A stretch of 64,000 nucleotides of DNA. Origin: Hetaerina americana (taxonomy: Eukaryota > Arthropoda > Insecta > Odonata > Calopterygidae). Under the pieces are notes generated by a model. The model worked only from the letters and a program-made list of their open reading frames with translations, did no database searches and was not told the origin of the DNA. Shown one piece after another: positions 29,001 through 36,359 of the stretch. Made by a program: the position numbers and the translations under genes. Position 1 is the stretch's first letter; the number at the start of each line of letters is the position of its first letter. The stretch covers positions 124,001 to 188,000 of the forward strand of contig JAKTNV010000176.1 in NCBI GenBank assembly GCA_022747635.1. Direction: 5' to 3'.

Positions 29001-29736
29001 TGATATTGATAACGGATTTAGTATTCCTAATTTTTATAGGCAGCTCAATGAATGTTGATCCTCGAAATGGCGTGTACTTGTTTATTCGCAGTTCTAAACC
29101 TAGCACATTTGATAAGGCCCATCCTGAACCTTTAGCTTGAAATTCGGACTTTTCTTTTAAAAGTTTAGAAAATGTCTCATTGATTACTTCCTCAATTTCA
29201 TCTGCTAACAATAACCTGCGATTGTTGGTTTTGAAGGAAGCGTTCATTTCATCCCTCTCACCCTTTTTGAATTTGCAAATTAAAACAAGATTGAATTTAA
29301 TGGCACTATTTTCCACTATTTGATCATTTATCTTTTCGATCAACTGAGTTTTGATGTTATTGAGAAATGAGATCACGTCCTGTTCACCATCTTCCACGGG
29401 AGTAATCCAAAATGTTTTCAGTCTGGAACGAATAGCTGATTCAATTTCATTGAATCCTCTCCCTATTTGCTCGTTGATTTTAATCCGGTGCGCGTTGGTA
29501 TTCTCATGAGGCATAGCCTCGTCAATGTCATAGAAGATTTCACAGTAAGTGCAAAATTTTCTTCCCTTTGCCTTATCCAGCGCATTTTTCATTCGATTAT
29601 ACGTCCCCATATCAGAAATGTTATCGTCATCAAACACTATTTTCATATATATGTCACTTAATGCCTGTTCTAATTCTTCCGAATTGTGATAGCTACCAGC
29701 ATTGTAATTTTCTAGAATTTCTTGGATAGAGGGCAT
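26071..29736 (-). CDS. Protein-primed family B DNA polymerase, 1221 aa, intact
   Basis: Predicted to replicate the linear element with strand displacement from TIR ends. Exonuclease motifs: D425/E427 in YADFECLL, D570 in NLSSYDGHF and Y709/D713 in YLKSDVTLLAD. Polymerase motifs: D809 in YLDANNLYGWAL, NNAVFGKTMEN (motif B) and D1053/D1055 in YTDTDSFIYE, followed by a KLYSF-type box. Two zinc-finger-like clusters precede the exonuclease (C62/C65/H77/H83 and C368/C371/H384/C388). An endonuclease-VII-like C519, C522, H534, H536, C549 cluster is inserted between Exo I and II. The about 420-residue N terminus is where a terminal-protein function is expected. A strong acceptor (TTTATTTCAG) ends 24 nt before the ATG. 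Confidence 0.96.
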   Translation of the reverse strand: MPSIQEILENYNAGSYHNSEELEQALSDIYMKIVFDDDNISDMGTYNRMKNALDKAKGRKFCTYCEIFYDIDEAMPHENTNAHRIKINEQIGRGFNEIESAIRSRLKTFWITPVEDGEQDVISFLNNIKTQLIEKINDQIVENSAIKFNLVLICKFKKGERDEMNASFKTNNRRLLLADEIEEVINETFSKLLKEKSEFQAKGSGWALSNVLGLELRINKYTPFRGSTFIELPIKIRNTKSVINIRNDDQYCFKYAIWAKNIDKDPQRVSQYKTRACHMGYNWDCIAYPVELKDIPKFERVNNISINVFGLTDKNLVYPLKIVDHELEDHRDLLYISNETTAHYCWIRNFDKLIHSQITKHSNRIFTCKRCLTHYQSEHRLEEHQHLCKGTGEPSKIILPDEDNKSLQFTNLNYSFRVPFVIYADFECLLENISTCEPYPYSSYTNLMQRHTPFSFSYIVVGPEGCEDPYLYRGPNAARVFILRMKEEAEKVCKLYKNIIPMNPLTPEEDSDFETANACHICGKELKENKVRDHDHLTGKYRGPAHYFCNIQYKMPNFLPIFIHNLSSYDGHFIVRELNYDDREIFIIPNSEEKYISFSKSITENFKIRFVDTFRFMPTSLASLVANLTEFKCTSTIFGEKTNLVTRKGVYPYDYTDSLNKLDETLLPEKENFYNRLTDEYVSDEDYQHAENVWDAFECETLGDYSDVYLKSDVTLLADVFENFRDVCYSAYKLDPAWYYTAPGLTFDAMLKYTEIELELLTDYDMILMIENGIRGGISQCCKRYCESNNRYMSSHDTDSGPTYLTYLDANNLYGWALSRPLPYGKFRWLTQAEIDDLNVENVPEDSETGYILEVDLEYPHRLHDTHSDLPLCPENKTPPGGKHKKLLTTLENKSKYVIHYVNLKQALELGLVLKKVHRVIRFSQSPWLKTYIDLNTEKRKMAVNDFEKDFYKLMNNAVFGKTMENVKKRMNMELVVNEKRLQKLINKSTFLDRTIFHECLVAIHMRKAVIKMNKPIYIGFCVLDLSKTLMYDFHYRTMLPKYGENISLAYTDTDSFIYEIKTDDVYRDFLGNLDAFDTSNYPKDHFCFSEQNKKVIGKFKDECDGNLMTHFVGLRSKLYSFKVEGGKEKKKAKGITKVVKEKGLKFNDYVQCLRENSVVFRKMNVIRSKMHNIYTMEMNKVTLNASDDKRYLCEDGIKTFAWGHYKIPRKRTHNDAFNGD

Positions 29737-29760
29737 GATTAAAGGTTTTTTGAGCTGTTG

Positions 29761-30360
29761 CTGAAATAAAATAAAAAAATGATACGTATGAAAAAATACA
29801 TTTTCATCTCATTACATTAAGTGCAGGATCTAGAGGTAGAAAAACCTCGTAACGAATATCATCTACTTCATAACCCCGTTCGAACAGAAACTCGTATTCT
29901 TCTGCAATAGTATATTGCTCAATATGATTAAACGTAGTGCGAGGTATTGAATCGGATAAATGGTACAAGATTATGTCAACTTTACTCTGCAAACAATGTC
30001 TAAATGAGATACCCGGTGATTGTCTCTTCTCCGTCTTAACGAATGCGCTTTGAACAATATATTTTGATAACTTTAATAATGATATTTTATATAGTGAATT
30101 TACGTTAGACATTGCTGTATATATATTACTACTTCTGATTAGTTAAACTATGCAATCCTATTGATAAAATCAATTATATATGAATTTCTTTTAGGTATTG
30201 CATATACCCTAAAAAAGTAATGCGATTATTAATGATATGTACTTACTCCTGACGTCAATGAATACAGGTGATGATTCGGGAGGTGAAATCGGTCCGTAAT
30301 AGCTCTCTAAGCTGCTCTGGAGGAAATGGAAACTTAACTCTCAGAAGTGGAGTTTTATAG
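29761..30360 (-). promoter_or_regulatory. Leftward promoter and candidate 5' intron of the PolB transcript
   Basis: On the minus strand TATAAAA is at 30359-30353, with an initiator-like CCATTT whose A (30327) lies 32 nt downstream. A donor GTAAGT begins at 30246 and an acceptor TTTATTTCAG ends at 29761, giving an intron of 486 nt that would place the PolB ATG 24 nt into exon 2. A TGACGTCA palindrome at 30250-30257 lies at the end of exon 1 and matches the motif in the TIRs. The signals are seen in sequence; transcription is inferred. Confidence 0.5.
29804..30112 (-). CDS. Orphan protein upstream of PolB, 102 aa
   Basis: Same strand as PolB, 67 nt upstream of it. The frame opens with MSNVNSLYKISLLKLSKYIV, a hydrophobic-helix start, and ends in an acidic region (EEYEFLFERGYEVDDIRYE). 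I recognise no family. It lies wholly inside the candidate 5' intron of the PolB transcript (29761-30246), so it would be made only from unspliced RNA. Codon use resembles its neighbours. Moderate confidence that it is a real gene. Confidence 0.55.
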   Translation of the reverse strand: MSNVNSLYKISLLKLSKYIVQSAFVKTEKRQSPGISFRHCLQSKVDIILYHLSDSIPRTTFNHIEQYTIAEEYEFLFERGYEVDDIRYEVFLPLDPALNVMR

Positions 30361-30768
30361 AAATAAAAGCTAATTCCCTCAGCGGAACACCCGTGCAAGA
30401 AGGCCACCTAGTTAGAATCAAGTAATGTCATCATCTGTGCATGTGCTGGTCTGGATGTGGATGGAATTAACTAGTTCAACCATTTGAATTATCCACCGAC
30501 CTAAGCATGTGCCAAGGTCTTTGGAGTTGGCAGCTTCTACTGAAAAATGCAATGCTCAATGCCGAACATCCGAGGACATGCAAGGAGTTGTTATTGAAAG
30601 AGATTAAGGAGGATGAGGAATCTCTCAAGGATGTTGGGATATGTTCAACGAGTGAGGTCAGCGGAGTGAAAAAAAACCCACTCCACTATCCGATCTTGCT
30701 TAATGCAACCTCCTCCTCTAACTTCCTAGTTTTAGCACGTAGCATGATGCTCTACAGAAGCGTTCCTG
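30361..30768. other. Divergent intergenic region between leftward and rightward Polinton transcripts
   Basis: Contains the two back-to-back promoters at its ends. A 114-aa frame at 30507-30851 runs across the rightward TATA box and start site, has no recognisable motif, and is unlikely to be expressed as such. Confidence 0.55.
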
Positions 30769-30802
30769 TATATAAACCCTCAGCTTTGAGTCTCCATCAT
30801 TC
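30769..30802 (+). promoter_or_regulatory. Core promoter of the dUTPase transcript (TATA + TCATTC)
   Basis: TATATAAA at 30769-30776 and TCATTC at 30797-30802 (A at 30799, 30 nt downstream). The spacing and initiator are the same as at the 17771 gene and the PX gene. The predicted leader is about 130 nt to the ATG at 30931. Confidence 0.7.
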
Positions 30803-30930
30803 AACACCTGGCAGAGATCTACTACCATCGCTATTATCCGCTCTCCTCTGATCATCGCCGCTCATTGCCGAATTGCCGAATTGCACCATATTCCAGTCTT
30901 GTCACCACTCCTGCACCAAAAATCATCATC

Positions 30931-31499
30931 ATGGAGGCTACTACTTCTGCTTCTGGGTAATTATGACTTAGAGATAATTAACATTATTTTAAATGTTATT
31001 TGAATATGGTTGAGGAGGGGTCTTAAATATATATATTTATCATATTAAAATTTTCAGAATTTCCATCATCATTAGGAAACTACACCCGTTTGCAAGTACC
31101 CCTATGCCATGCTATGAATGCCCTGCTGGATATGATATTAGTGCTGTCCAGTGGGATATAATTCCTAAGCGGGGGCGGGCTTTAATACCTTGCGGATTCT
31201 CCCTTGAAATCCCCAAAGGATTTTACGGGAGACTCGCATCCCGCTCTAGTCTTTCGCTGAGGTATGGGATAGAAGTTGGGGCGGGTGTAATTGATCCTGA
31301 TTATAGGGGGGAAATTAAGGTTCTCCTCTATAACCATAGTGATGAGGATTTTTTGGTGAGAAGAGGAGCTAGAATATGTCAAATCATCCTTGAAAGAATC
31401 GCTACAGATGTTTCATTTGTAGTGTCTGATGACGTTACCTCTAATAGTAACCGAGGACAGGGTGGTTTTGGCAGTTCTAATCACCCTCCAGTTAATTGA
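30931..31499 (+). CDS. dUTPase (trimeric type), one intron, 155 aa
   Basis: Hydrolyses dUTP to dUMP and pyrophosphate, keeping uracil out of newly made DNA. Exon 1 is 30931-30956, then a GT-AG intron 30957-31057 (acceptor ATTTTCAG), then exon 2 31058-31499. The joint keeps frame and supplies the N-terminal strand before FASTPMPCYECPAGYD. All five motifs are present: PAGYDIS, RLASRSSLS, GAGVIDPDYRGEI, RGARICQIILERI and the C-terminal RGQGGFGSS loop. The length matches cellular and viral trimeric dUTPases. Starting at the first ATG inside exon 2 (31104) would cut off the first strand. Polinton core gene lists usually lack dUTPase, so this is an accessory acquisition. A second splice donor (GTGAGT, 31501) lies directly after the stop. 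Confidence 0.9.
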
Positions 31500-31574
31500 T
31501 GTGAGTAACGATTAATATATATATATAAACATATGATTTATTGTATACAAAGTTTTCGTTTTTACCTTTGTAGG

Positions 31575-32049
31575 ATGGAGTCCACCCCCTCAACCACGAC
31601 GCTTAACAGCACCCCCACTGTCAGCGTCACCACCTCCACCTCAACGTCACCCGAAGCGTTGACCTCTTCATCAACTTCTGTGGTAGCTTTTTTAACTGGT
31701 TATATCAAATTTTAATAATGCTCGAAGTGTAATTAATATCTACTGACGGTACCTATTTTTATTCTGGCAGGCTAGCATCCGGGAAAGATTCTTTCGGTTG
31801 CAGGAGGAGGGGTCATTTCTGAAGAAGGAGGATTTGGAGGAGGAAACCCGCTACCGGGTGGAGAAGGTGGAGATGATGACCACCCGATTCGGGGAGGGGG
31901 TGGTGGCGACAATCTTTTTTCGGGGGAGGGAGAAGAAACTTTTTCTCCCCCGAATGTTTACAATGACGGTGGGGGAGGTTATGATATACAATTATAGTCA
32001 AGAAAAGTTTTTTATATTTAAAAAAAATAATCAAATAAAAATTATTTGA
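31575..32049 (+). CDS. Spliced 128-aa protein, Ser/Thr-rich head and possible OB-fold-like domain
   Basis: Exon 31575-31682 starts MESTPSTTT and is almost all Ser/Thr/Pro. The intron is 31683-31770 (acceptor TTTTATTCTGGCAG). Exon 31771-32049 is open from its first base but has no ATG near its start, so splicing is needed to express it. The domain reads IRERFFRLQEEGSFLK, then YRVEKVEMMTTRFGEGVV, ATIFFRG and KKLFLPRMF. It resembles a small arthropod/viral family with a TRYG...LP pattern that I suspect is a single-strand nucleic-acid-binding OB-like fold (unconfirmed). An upstream acceptor (31573) can also join the dUTPase exon 1 in frame. AATAAA overlaps the last codons (32034-32039). Confidence 0.7.
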
Positions 32050-33168
32050 AACAAAATGTTCGTTTTAATATATATTATGAATTTCAACAATTTTGTATCC
32101 CTATTCCTTAGAGAAAACATTATATATTTGGTCCACCTATTTGGTATATCAAAGTTTTAGAAATTGGGAATAGTAAACACTTATGCTCGGTATCATATAG
32201 CATTTAGAAAAGGGTACTTCAATCGCGAATTTTACTATACCCTTATTACCCTAGGGTAAACCCTAATATTTTTACGGGTAATTTCACGCGGAATCGGTAG
32301 CCAGCTGTTTTCTGATAAACATTCAAATTTAAATCATATTTTTATCTCTTCAAACAACGGAGTTATTGAGCATAATTCCCGAAAATTTCGGCTTTTTTGG
32401 CCATAGGGCCAAAACCGCTGGTCCGATCGGTCTGAAAGTTCTGGAAAATACTCAGTACGTTAGTACTGAGTACCCCCACGCTGCTCAACCCGCTAAGGGT
32501 TACATAGGGGGTGTCCTTTCGACAATGATATTCCCGTACCCTGAAAACCCTTGGATACCCTGGAAAGGGTCTCCGGTTTTCTCGCCGGGAATCGAAGGCG
32601 GGCATTGAGAGTGACCCATCTTCACATTTGCTCGCTTCTAGAGCGTATGGAAAAAATGAAAAAAAATCCGAAAAGCCAATTTGGCTAACGGGTCATACTT
32701 ACCCCACAGCTTTTGGTGTTAGCCCCACGGAGGAAGATCTCATCTGGAACCCTACACGATGATTAGGTGGGCCTATAGATCGGGACTATTTCCCGATCTG
32801 CTGGCGACCTACTTCCGATCCGTCCCCTTTATATACTGCGTAGAAAGTGTGGTGGAAAGGGAAAAAGCTAGGGGTGAGGGATGGGCGTTTCCCGGTTAAC
32901 GCAATTCTACTCTCTCTTCATGCCCTCCGCTTTAAATGTCAATTTCCGAATAGGAGAAGGAGACTGATTAATAGGTATAGAATGAGAGAATAGCAAAGCG
33001 GAATTAAAGAGAAATAGCGGGAATTTCAAAAAATTAGGTCTGGAGAACTTTAATTAATTTTTACGGGCTTATTTAAAGTGCTATCAAAAAAATAATAAGG
33101 ACCTTTTTTACATATAATCACGTTGTCTTTCCATTATTTTTGTTTATTTGTTGTTGTCGTTATTATTA
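32050..33168. other. Polinton noncoding region with clustered hairpins
   Basis: No convincing gene: the two 80-aa frames at 32363-32608 lie on opposite strands of one hairpin-rich segment. Perfect palindromes and stem-loops visible: TTACCCTAGGGTAA (32245-32258); TTGGCC-ATAG-GGCCAA (32397-32412); 10-bp arms with GTTA loop (32449-32472); nested ACCCCC/GGGGGT around AACCC/GGGTT (about 32471-32512); ACCCTT/AAGGGT (32547-32570); and 9-bp arms AGATCGGGA/TCCCGATCT with a 5-nt loop (32777-32799). It could be a structured RNA, an origin or a packaging signal. Confidence 0.65.
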
Positions 33169-33655
33169 AACGAGATATTTGATGAAATCTATATATTGTC
33201 CAATATAAAGAGGACACTTTAAGGCATTATTCTGAAGTATAATTACCTCTTCATTCACTTGGCACCGTTTGTTGTACTCTTCAATCGATAGTTCTGGAGA
33301 TATAAGAGGCGATGGCCTTGGGTCATGATTTTTCCTGCATGGGTTGGGTTGACGTTATACAACTAGATTGCATATGAAGGAAAAATGCTCCCTCCCGCCC
33401 TCTTTCACGTGACGTTATTTGTTTTTCTCTACGACCGATAGTTGTTGATGTATCCGGGTTTGAGTTTCAAGGTGAAACTTGCGCCAGGATGATTTTTCCT
33501 GCGTGGGTTGGGTTGACGTGATGCAATTATATTGCCTGTGAAGGACAAATGCCCCCCTCTTTCACGTGACGTCATTTGTTTTTCTCTGCGACCGATAGTT
33601 CCGGGTTGGAATGTCAAGGTCAAACCTGCGCCAGGACAAACATTTTCCCCCTACT
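33169..33655 (-). repeat. Polinton right terminal inverted repeat
   Basis: Reverse complement of 16994-17480, ending CCCCCTACT. TGACGTCA is conserved at 33567-33574 next to CACGTG. Differences from the left copy are single substitutions and small indels, concentrated at 33169-33270. Confidence 0.93.
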
Positions 33656-33661
33656 ATGGTT
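33656..33661. repeat. Polinton target-site duplication, right copy
   Basis: ATGGTT, identical to 16988-16993. Confidence 0.95.
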
Positions 33662-35014
33662 TATAATCTAGTATTAATTTTATAAGGTTTATGTATCTTT
33701 GCTTCTAACCTTTGAATGCTTTTTCTCCGTCTTTAGCCTTTTTATTTCATCCATATTTTTGTTTCTTCCTTGTGTTGTTAATGATCGTACGCATCTAGTC
33801 ATTTAGTTATAGTAAAAATGGGCAATATTGATATTTCTTGGGTTTCCGATGTCGGGCGAGAGCGAGTGCGTTCCCTGGCTCCAACTGATTGCCGTGAAAT
33901 ATTTTTTGGAAAGGAAACCACGTATAAACACCAAGACACACATCAATTGGAAGTGATGATCGGAAGATATCATACTTACATGGCTTACAAAATGTTGCGA
34001 GGCTGTTAGTAAACAGTAATGGGCCATGTGACACTTCAAGGAGGGGCACGCATACTTCGGTTTCAATTGGAGTGAGACCAACATATCCTATATTGATTTC
34101 CCTTTGAATGTTGCCCTTCCAGCTGCCACAACACACGGGGAATGCGCTACTTGATGCCTGTTTATCGGCCATGGCATGGCATTTAATACTCTGCTTCGAT
34201 TGTCATTTTTGCATGTACGGCGTGTGGGCTCGGCCCTTGCATTTGAAGTGTTGTGACTGGGGCCAAGGCCTCATGCCTGCGGGCGGATTCCGGCTGGCGT
34301 CATACTGCGCCGGTGAGAATGGAGCACTGAAAGCAACATCGGGAAATCCATTCACGATGGCTCAAGTACGTCCTAGAATGAGCTGTCTGTTTTTAAATTC
34401 AGGTAATTTTATGAAACATGAATGAATCTTCGATATTTCTGTTGCAGACATTTAACTTGTCAAGTTATTTACACTCTAGCGTGACGTGATATTTTCTCAA
34501 GGTAAAATGAAGGATTTGCTAATTTTCCAGGGTCTATTTCAGTGTGTTTCACTTTTTAAACTGGGTTATTGGGAGAAGTACAGTACGAATTATTTTCCTC
34601 TTTCAATTTCAGACACTTCAGATGTCTAGTGCCTAATCTGGGATAACTTTGCAGTTGGGATGGACGACAAAGACCTCGGAGTAAGTGTAGAACAAAGATT
34701 CCTAACCCGAATCTGTACTAATGGAGATGAGATAAGTATTTTATATATCCATATGTAATAGATTTTTGAATACCAGCTAAAATTAAAAAAAAAAGTAATT
34801 TCTCAAGCAATGTGAAGGTGCAACTTGGGTCGATATGCACGTTGAATCATATTTACAAGCTTTCGAAACATTCTCCAGGTTGCTTTGCAGTTCGTCGACT
34901 TCATTAAGTTGCCCGACAGACGGTACGATACAAGGTTTGCATTAAATCAGTATTTTTAGCTTGAATTTATTTTATATCTGCTTCATATTCTCCCATACTT
35001 GTTTAGGTTCTCCA
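33662..35014. other. Host-side noncoding DNA, nothing recognised
   Basis: Frames on both strands at 33803-34425 (up to 121 aa) overlap each other and show no family motif. A modest GC rise at 34140-34330 is unexplained. Confidence 0.4.
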
Positions 35015-35016
35015 TA

Positions 35017-36357
35017 CGAGGTCTGTTAAAAAATTATCGCGAATTTTGAATTTTCGTATGTTAGGTATATTTGATTCTCGATTTTTTGTGACGTTCTGTG
35101 GGGTACTAGTGTCCCTTACCTAAGCCGAAAAGTTCGGCCATTTTGAATGTTCACTTAATTGTTGACAGCTGATTTGCTTGGACGTGCTTTGGCTTGTCTT
35201 CGATCTTTGCCTGTTCCAAAAACTGGATCAAAGAATCTGTATCAAATTTTGTGTGAAGAACGAAATTGAGTGCGCGGACGCATTCCATATGTTGACTGTT
35301 GCATATGGAGAAACTACCTCGGACCAAATTAACGTTTATTGGTGGTACACTATGTTCTCAGAGGGCCGAGAAGAAGTGAAGGACGAAGAGCGTGCTGGAC
35401 GCCCGAGCAGGTCAACAAAAGACGAAAACATTGATGAAGAGAAGGAAATAGCATTGGCCAATCGTCAAATCACCATTTTAGTGACTTGAGTGCTGAGGAC
35501 CTACACAATATGGATTGGCTAGTGCCATTCGATTTTTACCAAAGATTTGGGCATGACACGGGTCGCCGCGAAATTCGTACCAAAATTGCTCAATTTCGAC
35601 CAAAACAGGAACGCATTAACATTGCTAATGAGGTGTTGGAATCAAATTTGCTCGAGAGGGATATATCTGGATACGAATAATGGGTTTATGGTTCTGACGT
35701 GAAACGAAAGCTCATTTATCCCAATGGAAGTGCAGTACCAGCGAATACCGAAAAAAGCGCGCCAGGTTCGGTCGAGCGTGAAAGTTTTGCTTACAGTTTT
35801 CCTCAATTTCAGGGGCGTGGTACATCATGAGTTCTTGCAACAGAATAGAGCAGTAAATAAAGAACATTACCTGCTAGTCATGCGCAATTTGCGCGAAGTA
35901 GTCCGCCACAAACGCCCCTGTGGATTTATGAAAGAACAAAAATTGTCTTATGCACCATGACGACGCCCCTGCTCACACATCGTTACTTGTGCGCGAATTT
36001 ATGGCCAAAAACAGCACACCAATGATCCACCATACACCATCCCACACCAATGATGCCGCAGCCACCGTATTCCCCAGATCATGCTCCCAGTGACTTATTC
36101 TTGTTCCCGAAACTGAATAGGTCCATGAAAGGAAGACGCTGCGCTACGATTGACGAGATAAAGACTGCATGGAAGGAGGAGCTGAACAAGATCACAAAAA
36201 ATGATTTCTTGAAGTGCTTCGAGCATTGGAAAAAACGTTGGCGCAAGTGTATAATATCTAATGGGGATTACTCTGCAGGGGACAAAATAGATATTCATGA
36301 AATATAAATAATTTTTGAAATAATACAAAAGTCGTGATACTTTTTGAACAGGCCTCG
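35017..36357 (+). mobile_element. Second mariner element, decayed (different family)
   Basis: Inverted ends of the form CGAGG(T/C)CTGTT(A/C)AAAAA at 35017 and 36357, flanked by TA at 35015-35016 and 36358-36359. The 1,341-bp length is right for mariner. The TIR sequence and protein differ clearly from the element at 3248-4560, so this is a separate lineage. Confidence 0.85.
35178..36307 (+). pseudogene. mariner transposase pseudogene
   Basis: Collinear transposase blocks are spread over several frames. 35178-35489 holds RICIKFCVKNEIECADAF and the GREEVKDEERAGRPS linker. 35486-35680 holds the second HTH region. A stop falls just where the first catalytic block would be (35680). 35724-35960 holds VLLTVFLNFRGVVHHEFL, and 36050-36307 holds PYSPDHAPSDLFLFPKLN with the third Asp, plus a C-terminal CIISNGDYSAGDKID. 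The second Asp block near 35955-35985 is out of frame. At least three frameshifts or stops make it inactive. Confidence 0.88.
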
Positions 36358-36359
36358 TA

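Larger units (their letters stand above)
16994..33655. mobile_element. Polinton/Maverick (adintovirus-like) element, near complete
   Basis: A 16,662-bp element with about 487-bp TIRs beginning AGTAGGGGG and ending CCCCCTACT, and a perfect 6-bp target duplication. It encodes the hallmark set: protein-primed family B DNA polymerase, retrovirus-like integrase with chromodomain, FtsK/HerA-type packaging ATPase, adenain-like protease, double-jelly-roll major capsid and minor capsid proteins. It also has a PX-like protein, dUTPase and several orphans. Size and gene set match animal Polintons, which are regarded as endogenous, potentially virion-forming viruses. All ORFs are open except one frame break in the ATPase. 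The integrity and the near-identical TIRs argue for recent insertion. Confidence 0.97.

Noticed and set aside
26095..29661. Plus-strand frames opposite the polymerase gene
   Set aside because: Shadows of the intact 1221-aa polymerase frame.
30507..30851. 114-aa plus-strand open frame between the Polinton transcripts
   Set aside because: It runs across the rightward TATA box and predicted start site, has no recognisable motif, and no promoter of its own.
32363..32608. Two 80-aa frames on opposite strands
   Set aside because: They mirror each other over a hairpin-rich noncoding segment; symmetry of the DNA explains both.
33803..34425. Frames of 63-121 aa just right of the Polinton
   Set aside because: Overlapping on both strands, no motif, no splice or promoter support.
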